DNA of 64,000 nt, taken from assembly GCF_007992435.1 (NCBI RefSeq), contig NZ_BKAG01000003.1:124001-188000 (forward strand). The letters are read 5' to 3'. Below, one piece after another: positions 1-8,810 of this stretch. The notes beneath the pieces are model-generated. The model ran no database searches, had not been told where the DNA came from, and saw only the letters and a list, made by a program, of their open reading frames with translations. The DNA comes from Prosthecobacter gellanilyticus (GTDB lineage Bacteria; Verrucomicrobiota; Verrucomicrobiia; Verrucomicrobiales; Verrucomicrobiaceae). How positions within the stretch are numbered: the first letter of the stretch is position 1; each line of letters starts with the position of its first letter. Made by a program: the position numbers and the translations under genes.

Positions 1-1
1 A

Positions 2-1846
2 CGGATCGGAAGCCATTCGTTGCGCGGGAAATCTACTCGCGGTGGAGTCGGCTGCTCCGCCGGAGGTGTCGCTTTCGTCACGCTCGGGGCTTTGAGTCTG
101 GGGGCGGATGCCGCATCCGCTTCCGTCGTGTCGCCAATTCACATCATTGATGCCATCGGGCCGTTCTTCCGCGGCTACGACCGGCGTGTGATCAACTGGT
201 CCAAGATCCCCTGGGATCATGTGGGCCGGCAGGGCGCGGCGTGGTGGGAGCAGGTGTGCCGGGACCTGAACGTGCTGGCACGGCAGGCAGCGAGCTGGGG
301 ATTTAACACAGTCTCCATCGATGACGTGGCGCATCTGGCGCTGCATGACATGGTCGAACCGGATGTGCGGCACCGGATCGAGCGCTATCGCGCGGAGATG
401 CGGCGCTGCTTTGCGGTGCTGAAGAAGGCAGGTCTGAACATCCACGTGACCATGGATGTCTTCTCGGCCACGCCATGGCTGAAGAAGAGCCTTCGCATCG
501 CCCGCAAGCCGGTGAACGTCTATCTCGCGGAGCTGATGGACCGCTTCCTCACGGACTTCCCGGAGGTGTCAGGCATCATCGTCCGCATCGGTGAATCCGA
601 CGGCAAAGACGTGAAGGATGACTTTCACAGCCAGCTCGTCATTCAAACCCCGGAGCAGGCCCGTGAGTTCCTGCTCGCGCTGCTGCCCACGTTTGAAAAG
701 CATCAGCGCCTCATGGTCTTCCGCACCTGGACGGTGGGTGCCTATCCCATCGGCGATCTCATGTGGCATCGCGATACTTTCTCACGCGTGTTTGATAGCA
801 TCGTTAGTTCGGCGCTGGTGGTCTCGATGAAGTATGGCGAGAGTGATTTCTTCCGTTACCTGCCGCTGAACCGGAACTTCTTCCGCACCTCATTGCCGAA
901 GATCGTGGAGCTGCAGACCCGTCGCGAGTATGAAGGCTGCGGCGAGTATCCCAGCCCCACCGGCTGGATGTATGAGGAGTATGCGCGCGAGCTGCGGCAG
1001 GCGGAGAATGTGATCGGCTGCATGGTGTGGTGCCAGACCGGTGGATGGGTGCCCTTTCGCAGGCTGGCTTTTCTGGATGCGGAGGCGGTGTGGACGGACC
1101 TCAACACCTTCGTCACCATCCGTGTGATGAAGGATGGCGCGCTGGTGGAGGATGCCGTGCGCGCCTTTGCGAAGGAGCGCCGGCTAGGCGATGCGGACGC
1201 CTTGCTTGAGCTTCTGCGCCTCGCGGACGAATGCATCCGCGAGCTGCTCTACATCGAGGAATATGCACGGCAGAAGCTCTTCTTCCGTCGTGTGCGCATT
1301 CCACCGATGCTGCAGGTCTATTGGGGGAACATTTTTGTCTCTCACAGCCTGCGCCGCCTGCTGCGCTACTTCGTGCGTGATGCAGATGCAGCGCTGCGCA
1401 GTGCGCGGAGATGTCTCGACAATCTGGACCGCATGATGGAGCTGGCGGAGCGCGCTCATGTACCGGTGAAGGACATCGAGTACATGCGTGACACCTTCCG
1501 CCTGCTGGCACTTTCGCGGGAGTACTACTTTGCCGAGGACTCGGCGGATATTGAACCGCGCATCCTCGCGGCGAAGGTCGAGTACAAGACCAAGTATGCG
1601 AAGCGGGGTCTGCGGCCTCGCTATCGCATCAAGACGGACTTCAAGCCGCTGCTGCTGAACCCGCGCTACCTTGCGTGGGCCGTGCAGTTCCTCATGCGCC
1701 GTCAGCGCGGCTATCGAGTCGTGGATCGCATTGTCGTGCTCGATGGCCTCTCGCTGATCTACCGTTTCATCGCGGCGCGCAAACCGCACTGGATCCCTGG
1801 CTTCGCCTCCAAAAGCGCGATGGGCGTGGATGTGGTGTTCAAGTAG
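2..1846 (+). CDS. Putative TIM-barrel glycoside hydrolase (5' end outside window)
   Basis: The reading frame is open to the left edge, so the true start is probably upstream; a TTG at 20 is the first candidate start inside. The visible 614 or so residues have alternating beta/alpha segments such as GFNTVSIDDV and GLNIHVTMDVF, then IIVRIGESDG, MVFRTWTVGAYPIGDL and VVSMKYGESDF. This is the pattern of a TIM barrel with acidic residues at strand ends. The ELQTRREYEG stretch followed by an aromatic-rich MVWCQTGGW segment recalls alpha-glucuronidase-like (GH67-type) enzymes, but I cannot assign the family firmly. The last third is helical and Arg-rich. An Ala/Gly-rich hydrophobic stretch sits near the visible N-terminus. 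The gene converges on the PepSY gene with only 5 bp between them. Substrate is unknown; a role in plant-type polysaccharide use would fit the pectinolytic genes further along. Confidence 0.5.
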   Translation, partial: RIGSHSLRGKSTRGGVGCSAGGVAFVTLGALSLGADAASASVVSPIHIIDAIGPFFRGYDRRVINWSKIPWDHVGRQGAAWWEQVCRDLNVLARQAASWGFNTVSIDDVAHLALHDMVEPDVRHRIERYRAEMRRCFAVLKKAGLNIHVTMDVFSATPWLKKSLRIARKPVNVYLAELMDRFLTDFPEVSGIIVRIGESDGKDVKDDFHSQLVIQTPEQAREFLLALLPTFEKHQRLMVFRTWTVGAYPIGDLMWHRDTFSRVFDSIVSSALVVSMKYGESDFFRYLPLNRNFFRTSLPKIVELQTRREYEGCGEYPSPTGWMYEEYARELRQAENVIGCMVWCQTGGWVPFRRLAFLDAEAVWTDLNTFVTIRVMKDGALVEDAVRAFAKERRLGDADALLELLRLADECIRELLYIEEYARQKLFFRRVRIPPMLQVYWGNIFVSHSLRRLLRYFVRDADAALRSARRCLDNLDRMMELAERAHVPVKDIEYMRDTFRLLALSREYYFAEDSADIEPRILAAKVEYKTKYAKRGLRPRYRIKTDFKPLLLNPRYLAWAVQFLMRRQRGYRVVDRIVVLDGLSLIYRFIAARKPHWIPGFASKSAMGVDVVFK

Positions 1847-1851
1847 CGGAG

Positions 1852-2559
1852 CTAGCTCGATGAGCGCTTCGGCCTGGTGAGAAAGAAGAGCAGCACGCCG
1901 AGCAGCGCGACGAAGCAAGTGGCGGCGGTCAGCACCGTGAGCACGAGATCACGCAGATCCTTGTTGGGGATGAAGCCCAGCTTGTGGAAGTTCGTGAAGA
2001 TGCGCGCCTCGAACTGGCGCTCATCATCCGTGTGCCGCGTGACGCTGCCGGTGGTGGTGGACACGTAGACACGCGTGTGCAGCGCATCATCGATGTCATA
2101 ACGATACACCGGCAGAATGCGGAAGATGTTGATGTACTCCGTGTTGAAGCTGGTGAGGAAGTCCGTCTTCTTCACTGGCACACCCGCGAGGAAGGCGCTG
2201 GCGATCTGCGCGGCATAGGCCTCGTCCTGCGCCGGGTCCACACGGCCGTCCACCGCGCTCACGTATTGCGCGGCGCGGCTGCTGGCGGTGTAGATCTGAT
2301 ACCAGGGCTGCATGCCGATGCTGCGCACATTGATCGCGGCGATGCCCTGCGCCGCATCAGGCAGACGTGCCGCGGCATCCGCCGGGCTGATCTTGATCAA
2401 CGACGGGTCCAGCGTACCCGTGGGCCGCGCCGGAGGCGGCGGGAGCTGGGTGCGGGTCATCACGTTATGGATGACGCCGCTGCCCGCAGACATGAGGATG
2501 GTGAGACTGAAGGCAAGGCCCAACCAGCGGTGGGCCTTGCGAACGAAATGTTTGTTCAT
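1852..2559 (-). CDS. PepSY-associated transmembrane protein
   Basis: The 235-residue protein opens with HRWLGLAFSLTILMSAGSG, the N-terminal helix typical of PepSY_TM/PiuB-type inner-membrane proteins. A periplasmic middle follows, and it ends with a second hydrophobic segment (about residues 205-230) and a basic tail RPKRSSS. Family members sit beside TonB-dependent receptors and are thought to help reduce or release siderophore-bound iron or another metal at the inner membrane. It starts 21 bp after the TonB receptor stop on the same strand, so the two are probably co-transcribed. At 235 residues it is shorter than the four-helix PiuB form and has only one PepSY-like periplasmic region. The function is inferred from family and neighbour, not from a catalytic motif. 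Confidence 0.75.
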   Translation of the reverse strand: MNKHFVRKAHRWLGLAFSLTILMSAGSGVIHNVMTRTQLPPPPARPTGTLDPSLIKISPADAAARLPDAAQGIAAINVRSIGMQPWYQIYTASSRAAQYVSAVDGRVDPAQDEAYAAQIASAFLAGVPVKKTDFLTSFNTEYINIFRILPVYRYDIDDALHTRVYVSTTTGSVTRHTDDERQFEARIFTNFHKLGFIPNKDLRDLVLTVLTAATCFVALLGVLLFFLTRPKRSSS

Positions 2560-2580
2560 GCTATTTTGAGAGATGAGAGG

Positions 2581-4656
2581 TCACCACTTCCATTCCACGC
2601 CCGCGTAGACGGCACGGCCATCACCCGGGAAGTAAGCGGCGGTGGCCGGGGTTGCCGTTTTGAACACGCCGGTGGTGGCCACATAGTCCTGGTCCAGCAG
2701 GTTGCGCACTTCGACGAAGAAGGAAGGGCCTTTTGGGCGGCGGACGCCTAACTTGAAGCCCAACAAGGCATAGCCGCCAGCGCTCTGGGTGTTGTCCAGG
2801 TCCACGAAGTAAGACTGTGGTGCCCACTCCACATTCGGACCTGCATAGAAACCGCAGGGATGCTCATAGACCAGCTCCGCACGGTAGTAGTGGCGCGGCA
2901 CGCCGGGCAGGTCGTTGTCGCCAAACGCACCATCACCATCGAAGCGGAAGTCATTGAGGAGATAGGTCTGGCGGAGCAGCACGCGGTCGCCCTTCTTGTC
3001 GCCGTCCGCCTGGGCGAAGAGGCCGCGGGCGAGATCCACATCCAGCGCGGCTTCAATGCCCTGGTGGATGGTGCGTCCGGCATTCACGGTCTGCGTGGCG
3101 CTCACGCCAGGAATGCCGAGGGCGAGAAGCTCGTCATCGATCCAGGAGTAGTACCAGACGAGGTCCCAGCGCATGCGGTCCGTGCGGCCACGTGTGCCGA
3201 CCTCCACCGTGGTGCCCCATTGAGCGCTGAGGTCCACCAGGCCCGGTGCGGCACCGGCGGCGGTGAGCTCGCCAAAGGAAGGCGGCTCAAAGCTGCGGCT
3301 CACATTCACAAACACCTGCTTGTCCTTCTGCGGCTCCCAGATCACGCCGGCCTTCGGGCTGAAGCCCCAGTAGTCACGGGAGGCGGTGTTGTCCGCGCCG
3401 AAGATCGTCTCCTCATCAAACTCACGGCTGGCAAAGGTGCCCTGCGCGCCGAGAACGAGCGAGAAGGTGTCGGTGAGATGGAAGGTGTCCTGCAAATACA
3501 GGTCCACGTTGGAGGAGGTCAGCTCGTTGTCCGCTGTGCGCGCACCGCGTCTGCCGCCGATGTTGAGGAAGCGATTGTCCTGAGTGACGCCATACACCGC
3601 GCCGAGACCGAGGGTGAAGTGGTTGTCATGACCGAAGAGTGTGGCCGTGTTGTCATAGCGCACATCGATGCCGAGGTCGTTGCTGAGCTGGTCGATGACC
3701 TGGAAGATCGGATGATCGAGATCCTTCCACGACCAGAAGCTGCTGACGGTGAGTGTCTGCGTGTCGCCATCCGTGATCGTGGTTTTGTTCGCGATGCGGA
3801 AGAGGCGGAAGTCACGCTTCTGCCTGCCGGCCACGTTGCCTGCATTCGCCTGCTGCGGATTGCGCTGGAACTGATCCTTGGTGATGGAGCCCGGCAGCTC
3901 TGAGTCCGTGTTCACATAGGTGAAGTAGAAGCGTGTCTCGATGGCATCGCTGATGCGGTGGCCGATGTTCGCAAACAAGCGCTGGCTGGACTGCTGGCTG
4001 TAATCGCGGAAGCCGTTGCTGAAACTTGTGGTTAGGCTGACATAGTAGTCGTTGTCGCCATAAACACCACCGGAGCTGAGCTGGGTGCGGAGCGTGTCAA
4101 AGCTGCCCACCTCCACGCGCGCCTGGGCGGCAGGGGCATCATGGCCGGTCATGGAGACGAAGTTGATCGCGCCGCCCAGCGTGGTGGAGCCGTATTGCAG
4201 GCCGTTGGCACCACGATAGACCTCCACATAGCTGGCTGCCATGGGCTCCACGGCCTGCATGTCAAAACCACCATCCGCGAGGTTCAGCGGCGAGCCATCC
4301 TGCAGCAGCTTGATGCCGCGACCATGGAAGGTGCGCTGCACGCCGGAGCCTCGGATGGACAGCCGGCTTTCCTCCGCACCGAAGCGCGGCTGGATGAACA
4401 CACCGGGAGCGAAGTCGAGCGCATCCTTCAAAGTGGAGGCGCGGCCGCGTTTGTAGTCCTCCGCATCCACGACGGCCACACCGCCGGGGATGGTGGCATT
4501 CATCAGCTCGCGCTTGGTCTCGAGCGTCGGTGTGGTAAGGGATTCTCGATCCGCTGTGACGGTGATGGTCGGCAGGGTTTCGACGTTCTGCGGCTCCTGG
4601 GCCGCCAAGGTGAGAGGTGCGCTGACAAGCGCGAAAAGAGGTAGGAAAGATTTCAT
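2581..4656 (-). CDS. TonB-dependent outer-membrane receptor
   Basis: A 691-residue receptor. Residues 1-18 are a signal peptide ending LTLAA. A TonB-box-like LPTITVTA follows near residue 30. The plug domain (about 50-170) contains ALDFAPGVFIQPRF, ESRLSIRGSG and the plug-closing YGSTTLGGAINFVS. The rest is a 22-strand-type barrel ending in the outer-membrane signature aromatic residue (EWKW). The family imports metal chelates, haem, cobalamin or oligosaccharides using TonB/ExbBD energy. The PepSY protein immediately downstream favours an iron or copper ligand; RGSGVQRTFHGRGIKLLQDG resembles FecA/OprC-type plugs. Upstream, 4657-4906 holds palindromes that could be operators. The substrate cannot be read from sequence. 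Confidence 0.92.
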   Translation of the reverse strand: MKSFLPLFALVSAPLTLAAQEPQNVETLPTITVTADRESLTTPTLETKRELMNATIPGGVAVVDAEDYKRGRASTLKDALDFAPGVFIQPRFGAEESRLSIRGSGVQRTFHGRGIKLLQDGSPLNLADGGFDMQAVEPMAASYVEVYRGANGLQYGSTTLGGAINFVSMTGHDAPAAQARVEVGSFDTLRTQLSSGGVYGDNDYYVSLTTSFSNGFRDYSQQSSQRLFANIGHRISDAIETRFYFTYVNTDSELPGSITKDQFQRNPQQANAGNVAGRQKRDFRLFRIANKTTITDGDTQTLTVSSFWSWKDLDHPIFQVIDQLSNDLGIDVRYDNTATLFGHDNHFTLGLGAVYGVTQDNRFLNIGGRRGARTADNELTSSNVDLYLQDTFHLTDTFSLVLGAQGTFASREFDEETIFGADNTASRDYWGFSPKAGVIWEPQKDKQVFVNVSRSFEPPSFGELTAAGAAPGLVDLSAQWGTTVEVGTRGRTDRMRWDLVWYYSWIDDELLALGIPGVSATQTVNAGRTIHQGIEAALDVDLARGLFAQADGDKKGDRVLLRQTYLLNDFRFDGDGAFGDNDLPGVPRHYYRAELVYEHPCGFYAGPNVEWAPQSYFVDLDNTQSAGGYALLGFKLGVRRPKGPSFFVEVRNLLDQDYVATTGVFKTATPATAAYFPGDGRAVYAGVEWKW

Positions 4657-4906
4657 GAAGACAGGTCAGGTGACGGGAGGGCTGGAAGCACGGCACGTGG
4701 GCGCCAACGGGCGCAATGCATGTGCGATGACACCGCCAAAGCAGCGGCGTGCCGGATGGATTGATGGATCTCTGGGAGCCCCCGGCTTCAGCCGGAACGG
4801 GCAGGTCAGTGATGATGTCTCCACTGGGCCCACGACTGCCGGGACATGTCCCGGAAACGTGATGGCAGGGAAACTCAGTCGATGCCTGAACGCAGTGCTC
4901 CAGGGA
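4657..4906. promoter_or_regulatory. Palindrome-bearing spacer upstream of the TonB receptor
   Basis: This 250-bp spacer separates the small Cys-motif gene from the TonB receptor, both on the minus strand. It holds a perfect 16-bp palindrome CCGGGACATGTCCCGG at 4839-4854. A short hairpin, CCGGCT-tc-AGCCGG, lies at 4782-4795. Either could be an operator or a terminator/attenuator for the gene upstream. I looked for a cobalamin riboswitch, common before TonB receptors, and did not find its conserved boxes. No convincing Fur box was seen. Confidence 0.4.
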
Positions 4907-5329
4907 TCAGCAGCCTGCCTCAGGCGGTGGAGTCACCGGACGTTCATGACGTGCCGCAGCGATGCTGGAGACCGTGCTCCAGGCCTGCGGTGTCTCAGAA
5001 GGAAAAACAAACGTTGGAACAGAAACCAGGGCCAGCGTGAGTTTCAGCTCTTTCACCTTGGCAGGTGGTGTCTGGCCATCCGCAGGTGTCTGCTCGCTCT
5101 TCACACCCTTGTTCACCAGCTTACACATGGGGCAGGGGTGCTCGCCGTCAAAGGTCTCGCTGAGGCCCGTGACCACACCTTTCTCCACGGAATAAGTCAC
5201 GGCCATGCCCACCCAGGCGGCGGATTGCAAGACCACCCAGTGCAGCCCGATGGAGACACACAGCGCCAGCACGACCAGTCCGCGCGCGAAGCGGGCAAGG
5301 CAGTGATGCTGGTTCAGTCGGGAGGACAT
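4907..5329 (-). CDS. Small membrane-anchored protein with HPCPMCK motif (DUF2946-like)
   Basis: The 140-residue protein has one N-terminal hydrophobic helix (about residues 14-45, ending in a VTYSVEKG stretch). It then has the motif GEHPCPMCKLVNKG, a short Pro/Lys-rich linker and a weakly conserved tail. Paired Cys with nearby His suggests metal (copper or iron) contact or a redox role. Small proteins with an H-x-CPxC motif of this kind are often found beside metal-type TonB receptors; DUF2946 is the closest family I know, but the match is by pattern only. It lies upstream of the TonB receptor on the same strand with a 250-bp spacer, so it may form the first gene of the uptake group or be separately transcribed. 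Function unknown. Confidence 0.6.
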   Translation of the reverse strand: MSSRLNQHHCLARFARGLVVLALCVSIGLHWVVLQSAAWVGMAVTYSVEKGVVTGLSETFDGEHPCPMCKLVNKGVKSEQTPADGQTPPAKVKELKLTLALVSVPTFVFPSETPQAWSTVSSIAAARHERPVTPPPEAGC

Positions 5330-5504
5330 GCGGGAGAAATAAAAGAGACCAGTCGCGGACGAATGTCAAAACTCGTTTCGTGCCGGGTTCATAAGAGATG
5401 GGGAAATGTGGTCAAGGTGGATGACCTGCCGACGATGGCCCTGGTCGTATTTCACATAGACTTTGACGCGGGAATCTGGTAGGCGGAATCGTTTAGGATC
5501 AACC

Positions 5505-7127
5505 ATGAACCTTCGTGCTCTCTTCCTCCTGCCTGTTCTCCTCGGCCTGAGTCATGCGGATGATTCCGCGCGCTTGTGCAAGCTGCTAGCGAAAGGCGGT
5601 ACGGTGACGATTCCGGCTGGAGACTATCATCTCGAGGGAGTGAAGCCTCTGCCACTGGCTTCAAACATGACCGTGTTTGCGCATGGGGCGCGCTTCATTT
5701 TGCCGGAGACACTGCCAGACAAGGCACGCCTGGTTTTGTTTGCTGGAGAGAACATCACGCACTTCACATGGCAGGGCGGCGAGTTCATCGGGCATGTGTT
5801 TGATCCGGCGAAGAAGGACAATGTGTGGGAGCCGAATGCGAACACGAAGGGCATCGAGATCACGACCACGAAAGAAGGCGGCACGCATGACATCTTCTTC
5901 CGCGATGTGAGATCCAACGGCATGGCTGGAGCCGTGGTGGGTGTACATGGCCTGTATGGAAAAAAGGAGAACGAGGTGACCTCCTATGCCGAGCGCGTGG
6001 CGGTGGAGAGCTGCACGCTGCTGCGCAGCGGCAAGTTCATGTGGGACTACGGCTACCTCTGGCAGATCATGACCTTCCCGGAGGCTTATGAACCCTGGGA
6101 AGTGGAGCGTGCCAAGAAGTACTTCCGCATGGATCTGGTGCGCGAGATCACGATCACTGCGGGTGATGACCGCGTGAAGCTGGACAACACCGTGCGGCCC
6201 ATCGCTGTGAGTGTGAATGACGAGCCGAAGGAAGCACTGACCTTCATGGGTGAAAAATTGCCTAACAACATCATTCGCGGCCGCCAGTATTTCGTGGTCG
6301 ATTCAGGGAAGGATTTCATCAAGATCGCCGACAAGCCGCAAGGAGAGGCGATCCGATTTAAAGATGCTGGCGGAGGCCAGCTGGCCTTCAACATCAGCGG
6401 CACCTATCTCGGGGCTTATGCGCCCACGGGCAGCGGCCCGGGGAAAGGTGCGTTTGATATCGTTGGCGCACGCGATGTGCGGGTCACGGGCTGCCAGCTT
6501 AGTGCCATTGGCGACACGATGCATATCCAGCGCTGCCGCAATGTGGTGTTTGCGAACAACCACATCATCGGCAGCCGCATGGGCGCCTTCTTCCTGGCGG
6601 AGTATTGCCAGAACGCCACCATCACCGGCAACCTCGTGGATGGCACGAACGGCAGCCGCGTGATCAGCGTGGAGAAAAGCTGCACGGACGTGACCATGAC
6701 CGGCAACACCTTCCGCAATGGCGGTCGTGGTGCCTGGATCAACCAGCCTGTGAATTTCGTCATGACGGGGAATGTCTTCATTAACAACACCACGAAGAAC
6801 GAGACGGATATGCGCCGCGGAAGGATCGCCTATCAAACCGCGAAACCCGGCACGTTCCCCGAGCTCTACTTCACGCTCTATGAACCCGGTGCCACCTATG
6901 GCCCCGCCATTGTGCGTGATAACATTTTCATCCTCGGCGAATCCGCCCCCGATGAAGCCGTGACCTTTGCCCCCAACGGCAAAGACATCCTCTTCACCGG
7001 CAACATCTTCCGAACCAAAAGCGCGACCATCGTCGTCGACCCGACCTGCACGAACACCCTCGTCGACCAAAATCCCGGCGCGAAGACCGTGATCAAGGCG
7101 GTGGATTTTAATCACGGGCGGAGATAG
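5505..7127 (+). CDS. Secreted right-handed beta-helix protein
   Basis: The start is taken at ATG 5505, with AGGA at 5495-5498 as ribosome site; an upstream in-frame GTG at 5463 would add non-signal residues. The 540-residue protein begins MNLRALFLLPVLLGLSHA, a signal peptide. It then has GGTVTIPAGDYHLEGVKPLPLASNM, the typical opening of pectate-lyase/polygalacturonase-like beta-helices. Later coils show the repeated pattern NxxxxNxxxG: CRNVVFANNHIIG, CQNATITGNLVDG, CTDVTMTGNTFRN, PVNFVMTGNVFIN. The fold serves polysaccharide lyases, GH28 hydrolases and epimerases. I see no decisive catalytic set, so the activity is left open; the pectate lyase operon at 24.7-27.1 kb makes a pectin-type substrate plausible. 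Confidence 0.75.
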   Translation: MNLRALFLLPVLLGLSHADDSARLCKLLAKGGTVTIPAGDYHLEGVKPLPLASNMTVFAHGARFILPETLPDKARLVLFAGENITHFTWQGGEFIGHVFDPAKKDNVWEPNANTKGIEITTTKEGGTHDIFFRDVRSNGMAGAVVGVHGLYGKKENEVTSYAERVAVESCTLLRSGKFMWDYGYLWQIMTFPEAYEPWEVERAKKYFRMDLVREITITAGDDRVKLDNTVRPIAVSVNDEPKEALTFMGEKLPNNIIRGRQYFVVDSGKDFIKIADKPQGEAIRFKDAGGGQLAFNISGTYLGAYAPTGSGPGKGAFDIVGARDVRVTGCQLSAIGDTMHIQRCRNVVFANNHIIGSRMGAFFLAEYCQNATITGNLVDGTNGSRVISVEKSCTDVTMTGNTFRNGGRGAWINQPVNFVMTGNVFINNTTKNETDMRRGRIAYQTAKPGTFPELYFTLYEPGATYGPAIVRDNIFILGESAPDEAVTFAPNGKDILFTGNIFRTKSATIVVDPTCTNTLVDQNPGAKTVIKAVDFNHGRR

Positions 7128-7207
7128 TCACATCCATACCACCATTGGAGAAGGTGATCCCGCGCGAGTTCTTTGCTTCGCGTGAGATTGTCTGCATAGT
7201 CAGACGA

Positions 7208-7627
7208 ATGCTCCTCACTCGCGACGATCTCATTCTCACGGACGAACAGAACCGTTTTGATGTGCCTGCCATCGCGGCATTGATTCAAAACACGTACTGG
7301 GCTTCTCATCGCGGTGTGGAGCAGATCGCGGCGTCGCTGAGGAGCTCGACCTGCCTCGCTTTGATGCGAGGTGAGAAGACGCTGGGTTTTGTGCGGGCGA
7401 TCACGGATCATTCAGTGAACTCCTACATCTGTGACTTCGTCATCGCGGAGGAGTGTCGCGGGCAGAAACTCGGCACGTGGATGCTGGAGGTGCTGATGGC
7501 GCATCCGGACCTGGTGCGGACGAGCCAATTGTTGATCACGAAAGACGCGGCGGCCTTTTATGAGCAGCACGGCTTTGCCGAGCATCCCTATGTCTGCATG
7601 AAGCGGCCCACCCAAGCATGGTCATGA
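7208..7627 (+). CDS. GNAT-family N-acetyltransferase
   Basis: A 139-residue single-domain GNAT enzyme. The start is chosen at ATG 7208 (MLLTRDDLILTDEQ), because residues before it from 7145 do not fit the fold. LGFVRAITD and SYICDFVIAEECRGQKLGTWML show beta4, beta5 and the acetyl-CoA pyrophosphate loop (RGQKLG, a Q/RxxGxG/A variant). AAAFYEQHGFAEHPYVCMKRP is the C-terminal signature with the usual Y-x-x-x-GF. It resembles small housekeeping GNATs of unknown acceptor. The next gene starts 7 bp after its stop and also carries a GNAT domain, so the two are probably co-transcribed. Confidence 0.88.
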   Translation: MLLTRDDLILTDEQNRFDVPAIAALIQNTYWASHRGVEQIAASLRSSTCLALMRGEKTLGFVRAITDHSVNSYICDFVIAEECRGQKLGTWMLEVLMAHPDLVRTSQLLITKDAAAFYEQHGFAEHPYVCMKRPTQAWS

Positions 7628-7634
7628 TTTTGAT

Positions 7635-8594
7635 ATGAACCCTCGACTGACAGCCATTCACATCTCTCCTGCAGCCACCGTGCTGCCTCACAGCGTTAGC
7701 GAAGTGGAGGCGCGGGCGAATCGCGGGCTGGTGGGAGATCGCTATTATGAAAACGCTGGCACCTTCTCTGGGGCGGATCCGAAGGGTCCCGGAAGAGAGG
7801 TCACGCTGATCGAGGCCGAAGTGTTGGCGGAGTTGCAGCTTTCTGCCGAAGAAGCGCGGCGGAATCTGGTGACCTCCGGGATTCGTCTGAACGAACTTGT
7901 GGGCAGGCAGTTTCGCGTGGGTGAGGTGCTCGTTGAGGGCATCCGCCTTTGTCCGCCGTGCACGCATCTGGATCGTGTGACGGGCAAGGAACTCCTCAAG
8001 CCGCTGGCGGACAAGGGCGGCCTGCGTGCGAACCTTCTCAGTGATGGTGTGATCCGCGTGGGAGATGCCGTGGAGCCTTTGCCTCTTCGTCTTCGTCGTT
8101 TGAATGCGGTGGATGAAACCCAGATCGCGCAGCTAGCCGATGTGCTGATGGACTGCGTGGAAGGTGGTGCCTCGGTGAGCTTCATGCAGCCACTCACCCG
8201 GGAGCGTGCACTGGCCTTCTGGCAAAAGGTGTCTGCGGATGTCTCGGCAGGCAAGCGGGCACTGATGGTGGCGGAGGATGCGGAAGGGATCTGCGGCACT
8301 GTGCAGCTCATCTTTGACCTACCGGAGAATCAGCCGCACCGCGCGGATCTGGCGAAGATGCTGGTGCGTCGTCGGGCCAGGCGACAGGGTCTGGGTGAGT
8401 TGCTGATGCGTACGGCGGAGGTTGCGGCACGGGAAAGCGGGAAGACGCTGCTGGTGCTCGATTGCGTGACCGGCGGGGATGCGGAGCGGCTGTACCAGCG
8501 CCTGGGCTGGGTGCGGGTGGGAGATATCCCGGACTTCGCTTTGTTCCCAGAGGGCGGGCTTTGCAGCACGACGTATTATTACCGGCGGGTTTGA
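7635..8594 (+). CDS. MOSC-GNAT fusion protein
   Basis: A 319-residue two-domain protein. Residues 1-150 are a MOSC domain: EARANRGLVGDRYYENAG, REVTLIEAEVL, RRNLVTSGIRLNELVGRQFRVGEVLVEGIRLCPPCTHL (with the conserved Cys) and GGLRANLLSDGVIRVGD. MOSC domains handle sulfur for molybdenum cofactor or reduce N-hydroxylated compounds. Residues 158-319 are a GNAT domain: MVAEDAEGICGTVQL, ADLAKMLVRRRARRQGLGELLM (acetyl-CoA loop RRQGLG) and AERLYQRLGWVRVGDIPDF. The reading frame is continuous with no stop or frame change at the joint near residue 150. Joint function is unknown. It follows a stand-alone GNAT gene by 7 bp; palindromic repeats lie just downstream. Confidence 0.88.
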   Translation: MNPRLTAIHISPAATVLPHSVSEVEARANRGLVGDRYYENAGTFSGADPKGPGREVTLIEAEVLAELQLSAEEARRNLVTSGIRLNELVGRQFRVGEVLVEGIRLCPPCTHLDRVTGKELLKPLADKGGLRANLLSDGVIRVGDAVEPLPLRLRRLNAVDETQIAQLADVLMDCVEGGASVSFMQPLTRERALAFWQKVSADVSAGKRALMVAEDAEGICGTVQLIFDLPENQPHRADLAKMLVRRRARRQGLGELLMRTAEVAARESGKTLLVLDCVTGGDAERLYQRLGWVRVGDIPDFALFPEGGLCSTTYYYRRV

Positions 8595-8623
8595 GGGAGG
8601 ATTCAAGATCCCTTGGACTCCGT

Positions 8624-8685
8624 CCACCCCATTGGAATGGGGTGGTACGACGGGGCCGGACGTAGAACCCCATTCCAATGGGGTT
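8624..8685. repeat. Paired CCCCATT/AATGGGG palindromes (copies 1 and 2)
   Basis: Copy 1 (8624-8645) has perfect 10-bp arms, CCACCCCATT and AATGGGGTGG, around a central gg. Copy 2 (8666-8685) has 9-bp arms, AACCCCATT and AATGGGGTT, around a central cc. Each can fold alone, and copy 2 is also the reverse complement of copy 1, so the two can pair over a 20-bp loop. A third copy lies at 10255-10274. They sit in the 216-bp gap between the MOSC-GNAT gene and lysA. This is the arrangement of REP/BIME-type extragenic palindromes, and it could also end upstream transcription. Confidence 0.75.
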
Positions 8686-8810
8686 TCATCTGCGATTCAT
8701 GGGTGAGTTTGAGCACGCGCCGGAGTGCCGAATCCCGGTCTGGCCTGATGGCTTGGGCCATGCGCGCCCTTGCGCATGAACGCTTTCCGCCTATCTAGCG
8801 CGCCCTTCGT

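Noticed and set aside
4657-4906. Possible cobalamin riboswitch before the TonB receptor
   Set aside because: A CCACTGGGCC stretch drew attention, but it is on the wrong strand and the other conserved boxes are missing.
8479-8798. Short plus-strand frames containing a PxxMGW-type motif across the palindromes
   Set aside because: They arise from translation of the CCCCATT/AATGGGG repeat and lack any domain or ribosome site.
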